Assembly (NCBI GenBank): GCA_032209605.1
Contig: JASFXZ010000010.1
Coordinates: 10,189,385-10,253,384, forward strand
Direction of reading: 5' to 3'
Length of the DNA stretch: 64,000 nucleotides
Origin: Mactromeris polynyma
Taxonomy: Eukaryota > Mollusca > Bivalvia > Venerida > Mactridae
Under the pieces are notes generated by a model. The model had not been told where the DNA came from and did no database searches. It worked only from the letters and a program-made list of their open reading frames with translations. Shown here piece by piece: positions 1-10,551 of the stretch. A program made the position numbers and the translations under genes. The first letter of the stretch is position 1. Every line of letters begins with the position of its first letter.

Positions 1-104
1 AGCAATACAAATCAACAAACTGCATCTAGCCCTGCTCAGTGGCATCTTACAAACTACAATGTAAACGAAATATCACTTTTGTCCGTTTTTATTTTCTTCT
101 TTTT

Positions 105-345
105 TTCGGCGCAGCCGTACTAACATGGCTATTTGCATGACACTGTTGTGTAAAGTCAAATCTTACGTTTACCACTAAACCAACTTCTCTTTAACCGAAT
201 AACGTTTGTAACTTTGACGCGCATTGGTTAACCTTTCGACAAGGGGTATATTTATATACGTTACCTTACCGAAATCCAATGAAACTACCGAAATCCATTT
301 TGGATATGGAGTGACCGGCAATCGTAACATCTCGGCAATGTTTTA
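105..345 (-). repeat. Dispersed repeat, copy 1 (inverted relative to 32341-32570)
   Basis: The stretch from 'ttcggcgcagcc' to 'ccggcaatcgtaac' recurs in reverse complement at 32341-32570. Shared blocks are the 'ctgcgccgaaaaa' end, a 'tatgcaaatagc'-like segment, 'aggttaacc', 'cgaaatcca' twice and 'ggtcactcca'. Sequence between the blocks has diverged, so this is an old non-coding interspersed element. It lies just upstream of the first visible CYYR1-like exon. No open frame or target-site duplication was recognised. Confidence 0.65.
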
Positions 346-420
346 TGTTGCACAACAAATCTGAAACTTCAAATTGCGCCGACCATCCTTTTTAAGATAT
401 TTCTTTTAATTTTGTTTCAG

Positions 421-2177
421 CATTGTCCAGTTGTACTGCGGGTGAATCTTGTTATACAAATGATGAAGGGTATAAGTATTGTGACAATGGATGTTGCTCG
501 GGAAGCTGCTGTGGTCTCTCGTAAGTATCCCAGAATAAATTTACTACCTGTATATGAATACAATATTTCAACATTTCAGCTTTCATTGGACACAGTTGTT
601 GACAAATTGCTAGAAGGACTACATAGTGTTGGCCTGGAAGGAAACCTGACTTTTTAGATTTCCTAATGAGTTTTTTTTTATCTAATCTGAAAATCCATGG
701 ACAATGTACTATAATATTCAAATACTTTTAATATGCGTAATACACGACTCAACCTCTTGAAAAAAGAGCCAATTAGTATTTATGTGTTTACGGATGTCGA
801 TCCAACCTTGCCATGATCTTAAGTTGGGAATTTAATGTATATTACTGATTAAATAATGACACAAGCATGGTGCATCTCTCAAATATCCACCAGATGAGGA
901 AATAATTGTCCTTATTAGTACATGCAATATCCTTGTAATATTTCTGTAAAGCACATTATGTGACGATACAATATTAATTTCACAATACGTTTACATGTAG
1001 AGCTACAGTATGTATACAATCCCGCTTTGCTTCGCATTAGTCCAAGTAAATAATCGTCTATTACAATATTCCAGAACAATGGCGATTGTTGGGTTCGTGA
1101 TAGGCGGCGTGCTGACACTGGCTGGAATCGTAGGTTGTATCATATGCTTAGCATGCATGTGTAAACAGTCCAATAGACACGCATCTCCTGTACATCCCAT
1201 GAACAACAATAACTCTGTATATGGTAAGTATTGTCGTCGAATGGAATCTTAGTAATGACAACACGAGGTTGTAAATTTTAAATAAATAGAGATCTAAATG
1301 ATTTTAGATGTATAACTGGTGTCAGTCCCCATGCGTTTGTGATACATTACCGCGTCTTCCTTGCGTACCACGCTATTTCTCAATAAAACGGAACATTTGA
1401 AATTGGAAAAAATGACAAACCGACCCTCTTATTTTTGTATAGTATGTAGAATATTATTCTGAAATGATTTCAACAATCTCAGTCTTGTTTACAAATGAAA
1501 GCCATTTAAGTAAATGCACTGCTATTTCATCTTACATAACGTTTGTCCATTTGCATATTAATGCTTATAACGCTAAACAAATTTACTTTTGATATATTCA
1601 TCTCTCCATGTAACTACTATTTGAAAAATAAAGCAAGAACATGCGATGGATAGTACGTCATGAATGTTGTAACATGTCAAGTTTGAAATATCAAGGTGGC
1701 GACAGTACCGTATGTTACATTTTAGGGTGTTTTAGGCTGGCCAACATCCGCATCTTAAATAAAAGTATGATACTGTAACATGAAACCTTTCTGGTAAGCG
1801 TATCTCTTGGAACATCAATAGGCACGTTTTATTGAGACTGAGCATGTAGTTAAGCAAGTATCCCATTTCTTGATGCTACCCTCTGGAAAATACCGTCAAT
1901 GGGGCCAGCTAATTTAGATGCAAACATAAAAACCACCCTGCTCTAGACAAGAAACTACATATCTATAAAATATTTAGATAAATTTATACATTATGTGTCG
2001 ATAAACATAACTTACTGTATTTTTGCAGTGAACCACACGCCGTACCATCCGCCACCAAGAAACCCACCAGGGTACAACCAATACAATTCTTACCCGTCAA
2101 GTTCTTTCGGTGACGCCGCCTATCCGCCAGGATCCGCCCAGCAGCCACCGTCTTACTCTTCACACGATTACAAATAG
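421..2177 (+). CDS. CYYR1/Shisa-like cysteine-rich single-pass membrane protein, 3' part (three exons)
   Basis: Exons are 421-520, 1075-1223 and 2029-2177 (TAG stop). Each is bounded by AG and GT(AAGT), and codons split across junctions join in frame. The first visible exon starts inside a codon, so the start and signal-peptide exon are outside the window or unseen. The readable 131 residues give a short ectodomain with eight Cys, including CC pairs and several Tyr. One hydrophobic helix follows (MAIVGFVIGGVLTLAGIVGC onward), ending in Cys-rich juxtamembrane residues, then a Pro/Tyr-rich tail with two PPxY motifs (PPGY, PPSY). PPxY motifs bind WW domains, for example NEDD4-family E3 ligases. 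This layout is known for CYYR1, Shisa and WBP1/VOPP1 proteins, and Cys/Tyr content favours CYYR1-like. The exact family is inferred from architecture. The function, probably sorting or ubiquitin-linked trafficking of membrane proteins, is not shown by sequence. Confidence 0.7.
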
Positions 2178-2812
2178 ATACGCAGAGAATGGACATTGGA
2201 GAACGGAGGCAACATCTATCAAATATATACCAGATCATACCATATGGATGCTATATGCTGCATAAACCTGGCTATCCTAGATTTTTTCTTTTATACAGAT
2301 CTTGATTTAGTATCACAGAAGAGCCAAACAGCAAATATTCTTATGTTCTGTAATAACCCAACAGTTTATACAAGGAAAGCAAAACCATTACTTGTATTGT
2401 TATTGAATCTTTTAAAGGTCAACTTAATGCCGTACAAGTACTGCAACTTTGCATTCCTGGTGAAAACTAACTTATCCCCTATGTTGCTCTTCTAAAATCC
2501 ATAAGTATACAATCGCTGATACTGAATCAGTAAAATTGTGTCAGTATATTTGACTAGATATAATAGATTGATTTTAGAAGCCTACACTTTTGCAAATGGT
2601 TTGCAATCCTCATGAAAAATGACATTCAAAGTGTAAAGTAAACATTATAAATATGTGCCAATCAGTTGTACTCTAAAACATGTTTTTGTTATTTTGTTTC
2701 TTTGTGTTTTATGATATTGTTGTACATATAAAAACGTTATTTATCTTATTGTTATTGATCTAGACTTTACAGAACTTCTGTGATATACTCATTAATTTAC
2801 TCATAAAATAAA
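2178..2812 (+). other. 3' UTR of the CYYR1-like gene with candidate poly(A) signal
   Basis: AT-rich sequence follows the TAG at 2175-2177. An AATAAA hexamer lies at 2807-2812, about 630 nt after the stop, a plausible UTR length. The open frame at 2196-2495 in this stretch has no family signature and is not called. Confidence 0.45.
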
Positions 2813-4480
2813 ACTATATGCATCTAGAGTTACATAGTTCGTTCTCATTGAAACAATAATGTGTTTTCAAGGTCTTTTAGAGAATTGCAATGCTTCTATT
2901 GGTAAATTAAAACTTTATAAAATATATGTTTATAGAGGTTTTATAAAGTGTATATGAGCTTTAAACACAATGGGTATGTACGTAATTCAATACAAAAAGC
3001 CTTGTGTTTGCTCTTCTACGATTGTTAATTCATTTGTTGCGAACGGTATGAGCTCCATGTGGTATCCATGACAACCTACCAGTCAGAACAAAATGAATAA
3101 AGATGTAGAATAGGAAATGTCACATGCAAAGTGCTTAGTTACCAAAAAGACACAAGGAGACATGAAAACATATATATGTAATCAAATACAAAAGCAAAAG
3201 GCTGGTTCAAAGGAGAACACAACGTCACACTTACCCTGTTTTTACCGCTGGAAAAACTCCCCAACTTGAGAGACGGCGAAAACAGGACAATTCATGTAGA
3301 ACAAACTTCAAATTTTAATACTCATATGTACAACACAATAGACCCGAGAAGCTATTCAAAATGTACTTGGTGACTTGTCTTGAACCTAGGCAAATGAAGA
3401 GACGCCGTTTATGGCACATCACGATGGCCAAAATTCAAATACCAGGCGCCTTTCGTCCGTTTACAAGGTTTTGGAGGGATCACCATGAGAGAAATAAACC
3501 CGTGCTATCGTCACACAAGCAAAAGGGAGTCGTAATGAGCAACTGTCAAGGGGTCGACCACCAAGCAAGCAGTGTCTTGCAGTATAGCAGGATCATAATC
3601 TCGCGTAGCTAACGTTTCAATGTGTTTAAATCCCTAATGTTTCATAGGCTGATGTTGCTCTGGGGTCTGTGTGGGAGTCATTGTATTGTGTCTTTCTTTA
3701 ATGGAAATAGGTATGTACAAAGTTCTGACGAAGTTTGTAAATTACATCATCGTACATTTCCGATAGTGAAATGCATTGTTGCAGGCTTGTCATTGTGAAA
3801 ATAAAATACGAAGTTCATCCAATCTGCAGTCTTGATTAGGAGCTTTTTGGATATGTCGCATAAATTAGACATTTTCAGCAACTGGATCACAGTTTGTCCG
3901 CATGGAGGTCATATAACTTCAGTATTCATGTCAGTGTTAAAAGCCATTAATCAACATTGGGATGACCCATCAATACGCTAACTTACATTTCGGCCACATA
4001 TTCATGAACGTTCAATTATATCACATAGAAGTTACCATGCATGCTTTACTGATTGTCGTCCGCCAACACATCTTGTAATGTCACTGGCTTCTTGAGATGC
4101 TACAGTTGCTGTATGGTATTTTGACACAGTGAGTAACGATATCATTTCACACAAACAGTGGATTGGGTATCTGTAAACTGATGAAATCAGCCATTGTTGT
4201 TTATGTCATAAATTTATTATGTTTGCTGAGATCAATTACAGACACTAGACACTTACATTATCGATCGATGTGCCTAATCAAACGGATCCCTTATTTTTAG
4301 CATGAACTAATTTGTTTCATCCCGATTTATCTGACTTGTGTACGGGGGACCACTCAGAAATTCGTTTTCCACCGCCGCGCGGATAAGTGGATGACTTCAA
4401 ACACATAAAATTATTTGACTTGCTAAATATTACAGATTTATAGTTAATGTGTAAGGGAGACAACCGCAGCGAGTAATTTT
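2813..4480. other. Intergenic, no gene recognised
   Basis: This spacer lies between the CYYR1-like gene and SELENOK. The part at about 3150-3620 is less AT-rich and has an 83-codon frame, but neither strand reads as a recognisable protein. It may be an old repeat. Nothing else is supported. Confidence 0.4.
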
Positions 4481-4489
4481 ATAACGCCG

Positions 4490-4560
4490 CACATTTGGGA
4501 AGCGGATCGTCTCGCAATAAACTTAATTTTAACCGGAAGTTGCAGTCAGCAATAACGAAA
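4490..4560 (+). promoter_or_regulatory. Proximal promoter/5' UTR of SELENOK with ETS-type site
   Basis: A CpG-containing patch (about 4370-4540) precedes the SELENOK start in an otherwise AT-rich region. CCGGAAGT, the consensus ETS/GABP core, lies at 4533-4540, 20 bp before the ATG. ETS sites near start sites are common in TATA-less housekeeping promoters. No TATA box is evident. The transcription start is not defined. Confidence 0.45.
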
Positions 4561-7500
4561 ATGGTTTACATTTCGGGAGGTTCGTGATTATTTTATTGTT
4601 TTATCAATTATTCCATTAGGAATACTTATAAAAGTGGTTTAATTTACAGAAGGCTAATTTATCATAACCAAACGTTCATGTTTTTCTTAGAAATAGATGG
4701 ACTGATAACGATTTCGAATCACATTAAAATTTGCCTGAATCATTCATGAATTTCGTCATGTTTATGTTATCATTTTCAATTTTGCTCAGTCATAACATGG
4801 CTTGTATGTTGGTGTGTTGTGAGACGCTAACATTATGGATATTTATGTATCATTGTCATTCATTTTAATCTCATTTCGGTGCAGGTTCACTGTCATGTAT
4901 CAAGATGCATTTTAATGTTAAATGGGGACTTTGCCGAATTATTGAACACTCTGTATAAATGACAAACTCTAATTAACTGCTGATGATAGAGCCCAATAAT
5001 AGTCCTTACGGAATTGAGTTCATGTCCCACATCAAGCGTACTTCCCCTAATTTACTTAAAAGTTTAATGTTGGCAGCAGTGCTTGACAGCCCATGGCTGT
5101 TGAGCCTTAAATGTGAGAAGGGGGAGACATGGTGTGGGATAAGATACCTGCCAAGAACATCGCTTACTGTGCATTTTTCCCCTTCATGTACTACTACTAT
5201 ATCTAAATTCTAACACTAACATCTCACTATTTAACGTGGAAAGTTTTATATGTACAATGTATCATACATGCCATATTTTCAGATGGTCAATAAGTGAGAT
5301 TTTCCTCAGCAGGGCTGTTTTTAAGTGAGATTTGGGAAAAATAAGTGAGACTGTAAATCGTGATTTTTTGGGGCGCTTAATACACCAACACTAAATAACA
5401 TTACCCCATCCAACTGTTTTCATGCGTAATTACAGTGTTACTTTGTCGCGTAAATTCCTTCATCAATTAGCATTAAACAGGGTTTCCCTTGAATTTTCTT
5501 TTAGGGGCCACAGTGGGCTTCATTTAGGGGTCATGTGTAAATTTGGGGGTCATTTATACAAGTGACCAGATATGATACTCAAAGGCAAGTCATACTGGTA
5601 TGCAAATATTGTATACATTATTACATCTACCGAATATTTTGAGAGGTGTGGGTGTTTAATAAAGGTAGAAAAATCACATATTTTTTAAGTCTTATATGCA
5701 TCTATTAGAATAAGTACGGTACCCAATAGCAGTTTTCTAACCTTTGATCAAAGCCGATGTGTCGAAACTTCCACTCGCTAGCCTAAAATATTTTCCAAAC
5801 TAACCCCTTTGATCTGCCCGACGGTTTTACGTCACATAGAGTACAGTATTACGTCACAGCTAGCAGTATTGCCTGTCTTACATGTGCCTACGTGACCTTT
5901 ATCATTTGCCTCAGTTCACTGAGTTTTGAATACCAATAAATTTAATATTCTATAGTAACAGTTAATGCTTTTATTGTGTGAACGTTGCTTTTTTGATTCT
6001 TTGATTCGTGGGATATACACGTGATGGATATACACGTAGGCTAAATTACGGAACAAAGTAAGAATTTTTCAGGTTTTTTATTTAGCCAAAAAGTACGTCA
6101 AAACGCATAAATTTGTGCGTCAGGAAAAACCTGCATTGAAACAAGCAGATTAACACCTTTCCTGTCAATAAGATGATTAAAGTTAAATCACCGCTTTAAC
6201 AAACAATTGACGTACTGCCTGGGGTGATTAAAAACACGCAAATCAACAGCTGGTCAAAGCCAATCAACAAAGTGTCACCTTTAATCGGCGTTTTCGGGTA
6301 GTATCGAAGAATCATAGCATGTCCGAGATACAAAATTTCGCACGATCAGTGATTTTTTAATTTTTTCTTGAAGGTTCAAATTTACGTGAGGTTTTAATCT
6401 AACGGCGTTAGACCGTGAGGAGGCATGAAAATACGTGAGGAAAGGTCTCACGGCGTGAGATATGGCATGTATGATGTATAATTCTATCTTTTCATTTGTT
6501 GCATAGTTTTGTTATGTATGGCCTATAACTGAATTGATCAATATTTATTATTTCAGGAGAAGTCCAGGATTCACAGTCGCCATGGCGACTATCCTTTGTT
6601 CCAGAAATGTTCTGGGGATTCGTTAACTTCATCGTTTTATTGTAAGTGAATTTTCTTATCCAATCAATAAAATTTACTTCCAATTAAGATAGACTGTTCC
6701 ATATGTAATTATGTTACTAAAAGCTGTAGACATGAATGAAATATTACCTCTGTATTAATTTAGACATAAAACATGTAATATATCAGCGTAAATTCACTAT
6801 CTGCCATATTTTGTCTAATACCTATTCCATTTTAAACAAGACTGACTTGCAGTATAAACTAAACATTTTGTAATAATGTTATGTAGTCCATGAAGTTGGT
6901 TTTACTACTAATAAATGTTTTATTTTCCATTTTCAGTTTCCAAACTCTGGTTTCAGTAAGTATTTGTTCTGTATATATATACTCATTTAAATTAATTTTA
7001 ATGATAATCACAATATTTTCATTTACTAAATTAATGGACTAACACAGACGGTGAGCTTTAGGTAGTTTAATATTATATTTACTTAAATCATTTTATTGAT
7101 CATTTGGTTTAAACAAAGTTTAGAATTATTGGTCAAATAACAGTGGTATTATAGATCTAAGAGTTTATTCAATTGATTTTAGCTTATCCGTCTTGAAAGA
7201 ACAAAGCGCTGTTGTCATAGCTTGATATTCTTTGTGACTCTGTCAGTGTCTGTATCCACAAAAATGTTAAAATATTGTAGTTAGTTCAGTTTCTGAGAAA
7301 GTGTAAATCCAAATAACTATCTATTAGCAAACAAGCCTCTGTATTTGTTTGTATGTATGTATTACTGTGTTTATGAGGTCGCCTGTCGCCATGCAAATTT
7401 TATAATGCACTTTATGGTATTTTGGTCGACCGGGTATGTCCCCCGCACACCATAAATAGACTTTGAAACCAAAGGGGGAAATTTACCTGCCAGTAGAGCA

Positions 7501-10500
7501 GTACAAATGTATAGGTCAAACAGACAATTTTTGAAGCCAAATACGGTCACTGCACAGTGCCAATGAGACCCATCGTACAGTTACCATTTTCCTGGCAGCT
7601 AACCAGTACTTTCCTGGAATCTACCCAGTACTTTCCTGTTTACATGCCAGTACTATGTTAGGTGGGAAACACTGAAAAGCATTTCTGTTTTATCCGGCGA
7701 GACGAGGGATCGAACCCATGACCTTCGGATTCGTAGTCAGCAGCGTTAACCACTGAGCCACAGGGCCACCTATGTATCTGTTCACGGTGCTCTTGTTGTA
7801 TAAGTAATAACATGTGAATGAAATCTTATCTATTACAGCCCAGCAAGACGAAGTTGGGAAATAGTTATTCAACAGATTATAAATCTGGCGGAGGAGGGTT
7901 AGTTATAAATTTGTAAAAAATATCAGCTGATGGTTGTGAACATAAATTAATATTGCAGTAGAACTTTGAAACCTCAAACTGCCGTCAGACCTAGAATTCA
8001 GTTCGAACAATCTATTGTTCGAGGCATCTATGGTATATATGCATCACGAAAATGGTTAAGATTATAAAATTGAGGTCGAATTTATACCAACTTTGACACT
8101 TCGATGGATTTTACTCAATGAAGTTTGCACTTCTGTTTAGGATATTTATAAAAGACGATCAATTGTTCTTTTTGAATTTTATTTACTCTTTATTTCAATA
8201 GATAATTAACAATTAAAAATTCCCGTTTAGTATTCATTTAATACTTGTTAGATCTATTAAGTGAATTGTTTGTCACATAAGTACATGTATATAGTTCAAC
8301 TGTCGAGTAATTTTTAATCGTGTGCGAGTGTTCGACCTATCTCCGTCGAGTGATCTACTGTTGAACAGTATGAAACAAGAAGGGATAATTCGCTGGGACT
8401 TAAGAACCTTTTAGAGGTATCTACTGTGTTCCAGTCTAAACTGTTCAAGGTTTCGAAGTTTTACTGTATTTACAGTTTAGACTGTCATGTGGGCCCATCA
8501 GTGTCACTTATAGAACAAGGTCACATATGCCAGGGAGTACATATAATTTAACACAGTTGGTAGTTCTGAACGTAAAATAATATGTACAAAACCCTGTTGT
8601 CACCAAATATCTGCTGAAGTTTGGGGTTACAAAAAAATTGTAACAATAGGAGATATCTGTCTTATACAAAGAAAGAATGTATAATACAAGGCAATAATGT
8701 TTAGAACTTTATTGTTAGTTGATTACATTCTGAGACGACTAGAGATGAACTACTGTAGTACATGTATATCTTTGTTACATCTGTGTTTTATATTTCATTC
8801 TGATGTAGGCTATTTGTTTGCTTGGATGTGATGTTGTCAGTTCAAAGATCACTCTCATATGTCAAGAAATTTATGGATTATAACTGAACACAGTCTTAAA
8901 ATTGACCAATGACAAGATAGTATCCTTAGACTGGTCTTCAAACTCAGTTTCGTAACCTTTGCCCCCAACAATTCGCTTTGCTTTGTACAAAATGTTCAGT
9001 AACTGACATTTTCTGCCATTTCTGCATACCTCATTTCATTTGAAGTTAGCTTGTCTGATCAGAATATATTTATATTGTAGAGGAGGACCAAAAAGACGTA
9101 TGGGTGGTTTTCGAGGAGGCGGAGGTGAGATTTATGATATTATTATATTCACATCAGGAATATTATAGTCCAAAAAGGCACATTTTGACCCTCAGGGTTC
9201 TGGATGAAGGGTCAATTTTTCTCTCAATTATAAGTTATGTGGCTATAAAATGGTAAAATCTGGTGCTGAATCTCCAAAGTCATTTTTTACTGGATTGTTC
9301 CATTTATGGCCATATTATCTATAATTTAGAGAAAGTACCATTTATAGCCATATTACCTATAATTTAGAGAAAGTACCATTTATGGCCATATTACCTATAA
9401 TTTAGAGAAAGTACCAATTATGGCCATATTACCTATAATTTAGAGAAAAACTGAGCCTTCAGGTTCAAAATGAGGCTTTTTGGAAATTCCAGGTGTCAAA
9501 GGGTCAACTCCAGGGTCAAATGGAACCCCTGATTATACCCGGCTTAGTCTACCTGTCACTTGTGTCTGAATATGGGCACCAGTCTCAAGGCCACATCATC
9601 TCATTTTTGCCCAAATCTATAGAAAATTTTCAGATTAAAATCACTATGATTTTGTGAAGAGATAAAGGAAGAGGTCTACAAAACCTTGACTGACTGTAAA
9701 ACTAGAAAAATTAAGTTGTAATCCATTATTGAATGACCTTAATAAAATACCAATTAAGGTAATTTGACAAAATGGTCTCAAAATAGCCAATTATATAACA
9801 AAATTGCTTAAGATTATAAAACGAAGTGCCTATTTATCATATCTGGTTACTAAAACTCGTAGTATTTGACAACTAGCACCATATGAAGTGTCACATTTAT
9901 AACACAATTTATTGTTCAATCAAAATTCTTTTGAAAATAATAGATTAATAGATTGCCATAGTATAAATGTGCGGTTAAATTGATAGAAGTCTTATGCAAG
10001 TATATTATGTCAGGCCTTTTTCTATAGTTCCCACGGGTCAGACTATCTGACCCTTCCCAAGGCCAAATATATGTTTTTTTTCCCATTCAGAAAAAAATTC
10101 CCAATCAGAAGCACCTATGAAAAATTGTCTACTGGAGCGACCTGGTATATCTTGAAGCTCTTTGAATAACTCTGGCCATTATTGTCCCTTGTGTCATAAA
10201 TGTTTGTAGACATTTTGTGTGTCTATGAAATGTAGATTAGAATGCTTGTTTATATAAAAGTTAGATATGTAAAGCCTGTTCTTTTAACTATGAAATTCCC
10301 AAAATTCGAGTTGAAGCGATTAAAGTTTTCCCAAATTGGCAAATTTTACGATGCAAATTTTACCAATTTATCTAGTAACTTTTTCCCAAAATGGACAGAA
10401 AAAGGCCTGTATGTTTTAAATATGCCGTATTATTGAGGAAAAAAAGAATATGCATGTAAATGTTTGTACAATAAGTCAGATATTTTTTTCTCTTTCACAA

Positions 10501-10551
10501 ACAGGTGGCCCTGCATCTCCTCCGATGGGAGGCGGTGGATGAGGTCGGTAA
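4561..10551 (+). CDS. SELENOK: Selenoprotein K (six exons, UGA-encoded Sec88)
   Basis: Exons are 4561-4579, 6557-6641, 6937-6955, 7839-7897, 9081-9124 and 10505-10551. All junctions are AG/GT with matching phase and the coding total is 273 nt. The 90-residue product starts MVYISGG and carries the family motif SPWRLSF (14-20). One TM helix spans about 24-41, and a basic Gly-rich tail (KRRMGGFRGGGG) follows. The C-terminus is PPMGGGG-Sec-Gly-Arg, with in-frame TGA at 10540-10542 and TAA at 10549-10551. Vertebrate SELENOK is about 94 aa with Sec in the same place. It is an ER single-pass protein that recruits p97/VCP and DHHC6 for ERAD and palmitoylation; those roles are family knowledge. The SECIS at 11241-11312 supports UGA recoding. 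A standard gene caller would stop at the UGA and lose the last two residues. Confidence 0.96.
5827..5857 (+). promoter_or_regulatory. Two TTACGTCAC (ATF/CREB-like) sites in SELENOK intron 1
   Basis: TTACGTCAC occurs at 5827-5835 and 5849-5857, 22 bp apart start to start (two helical turns). The motif resembles ATF/CREB or bZIP stress-factor sites. SELENOK responds to ER stress in other animals, so an enhancer role is conceivable, but this is motif evidence only. Confidence 0.3.
7694..7770 (-). repeat. tRNA-derived SINE head in SELENOK intron 3
   Basis: Read on the minus strand, the 77 nt contain an A box (TGGCTCAGTGGTT) and a B box (GGTTCGATCCC) at tRNA-like spacing, with a CTACGAA anticodon-like loop. 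The acceptor arm does not pair with the 3' end and the anticodon stem is broken. This is therefore a SINE head or degenerate tRNA pseudogene, not a functional tRNA. It lies about 70 bp upstream of SELENOK exon 4. Confidence 0.7.
9170..9531. repeat. Foldback copy of the CAGGGGTTCCA element around a 38-bp tandem array
   Basis: The left part (9170-9280) is the element in reverse orientation, with 'ttttgaccct' and 'gctataaaatggtaaaat'. The right part (about 9440-9531) is in forward orientation and ends 'aaatggaacccctg'. Between them is a 38-bp repeat at 9300-9448, nearly four copies starting at 9300, 9338, 9376 and 9414. The unit itself derives from the element's 'ggccatattacctataatttagaga' segment region. 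It lies in SELENOK intron 5. Confidence 0.65.
10008..10433 (+). repeat. About 400-bp interspersed repeat, copy 1
   Basis: Begins near 'tctatagttcccacgggtca' and runs to 'cagaaaaaggcctg'. A closely similar forward copy is at 46274-46672, and a reversed 3' part is at 53222-53395. It has no coding potential. The reversed copy borders a tRNA-like A-box motif ('tagctcagtcgatagg'), so a SINE-type origin is possible. It occupies the end of SELENOK intron 5, ending about 70 bp before the last coding exon. Confidence 0.65.

Noticed and set aside
412..721. 81-aa and 89-aa overlapping frames on opposite strands
   Set aside because: The plus frame reads the CYYR1-like exon in the wrong frame and runs into the intron; the minus frame is its shadow.
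3361..3612. 83-codon frame in the first intergenic region
   Set aside because: No recognisable domain, no convincing splice sites and no link to a neighbouring gene; likely an old repeat.
7694..7770. Functional tRNA gene on the minus strand
   Set aside because: A and B boxes are good, but the acceptor arm does not pair and the anticodon stem has mismatches. A SINE head is the better reading.
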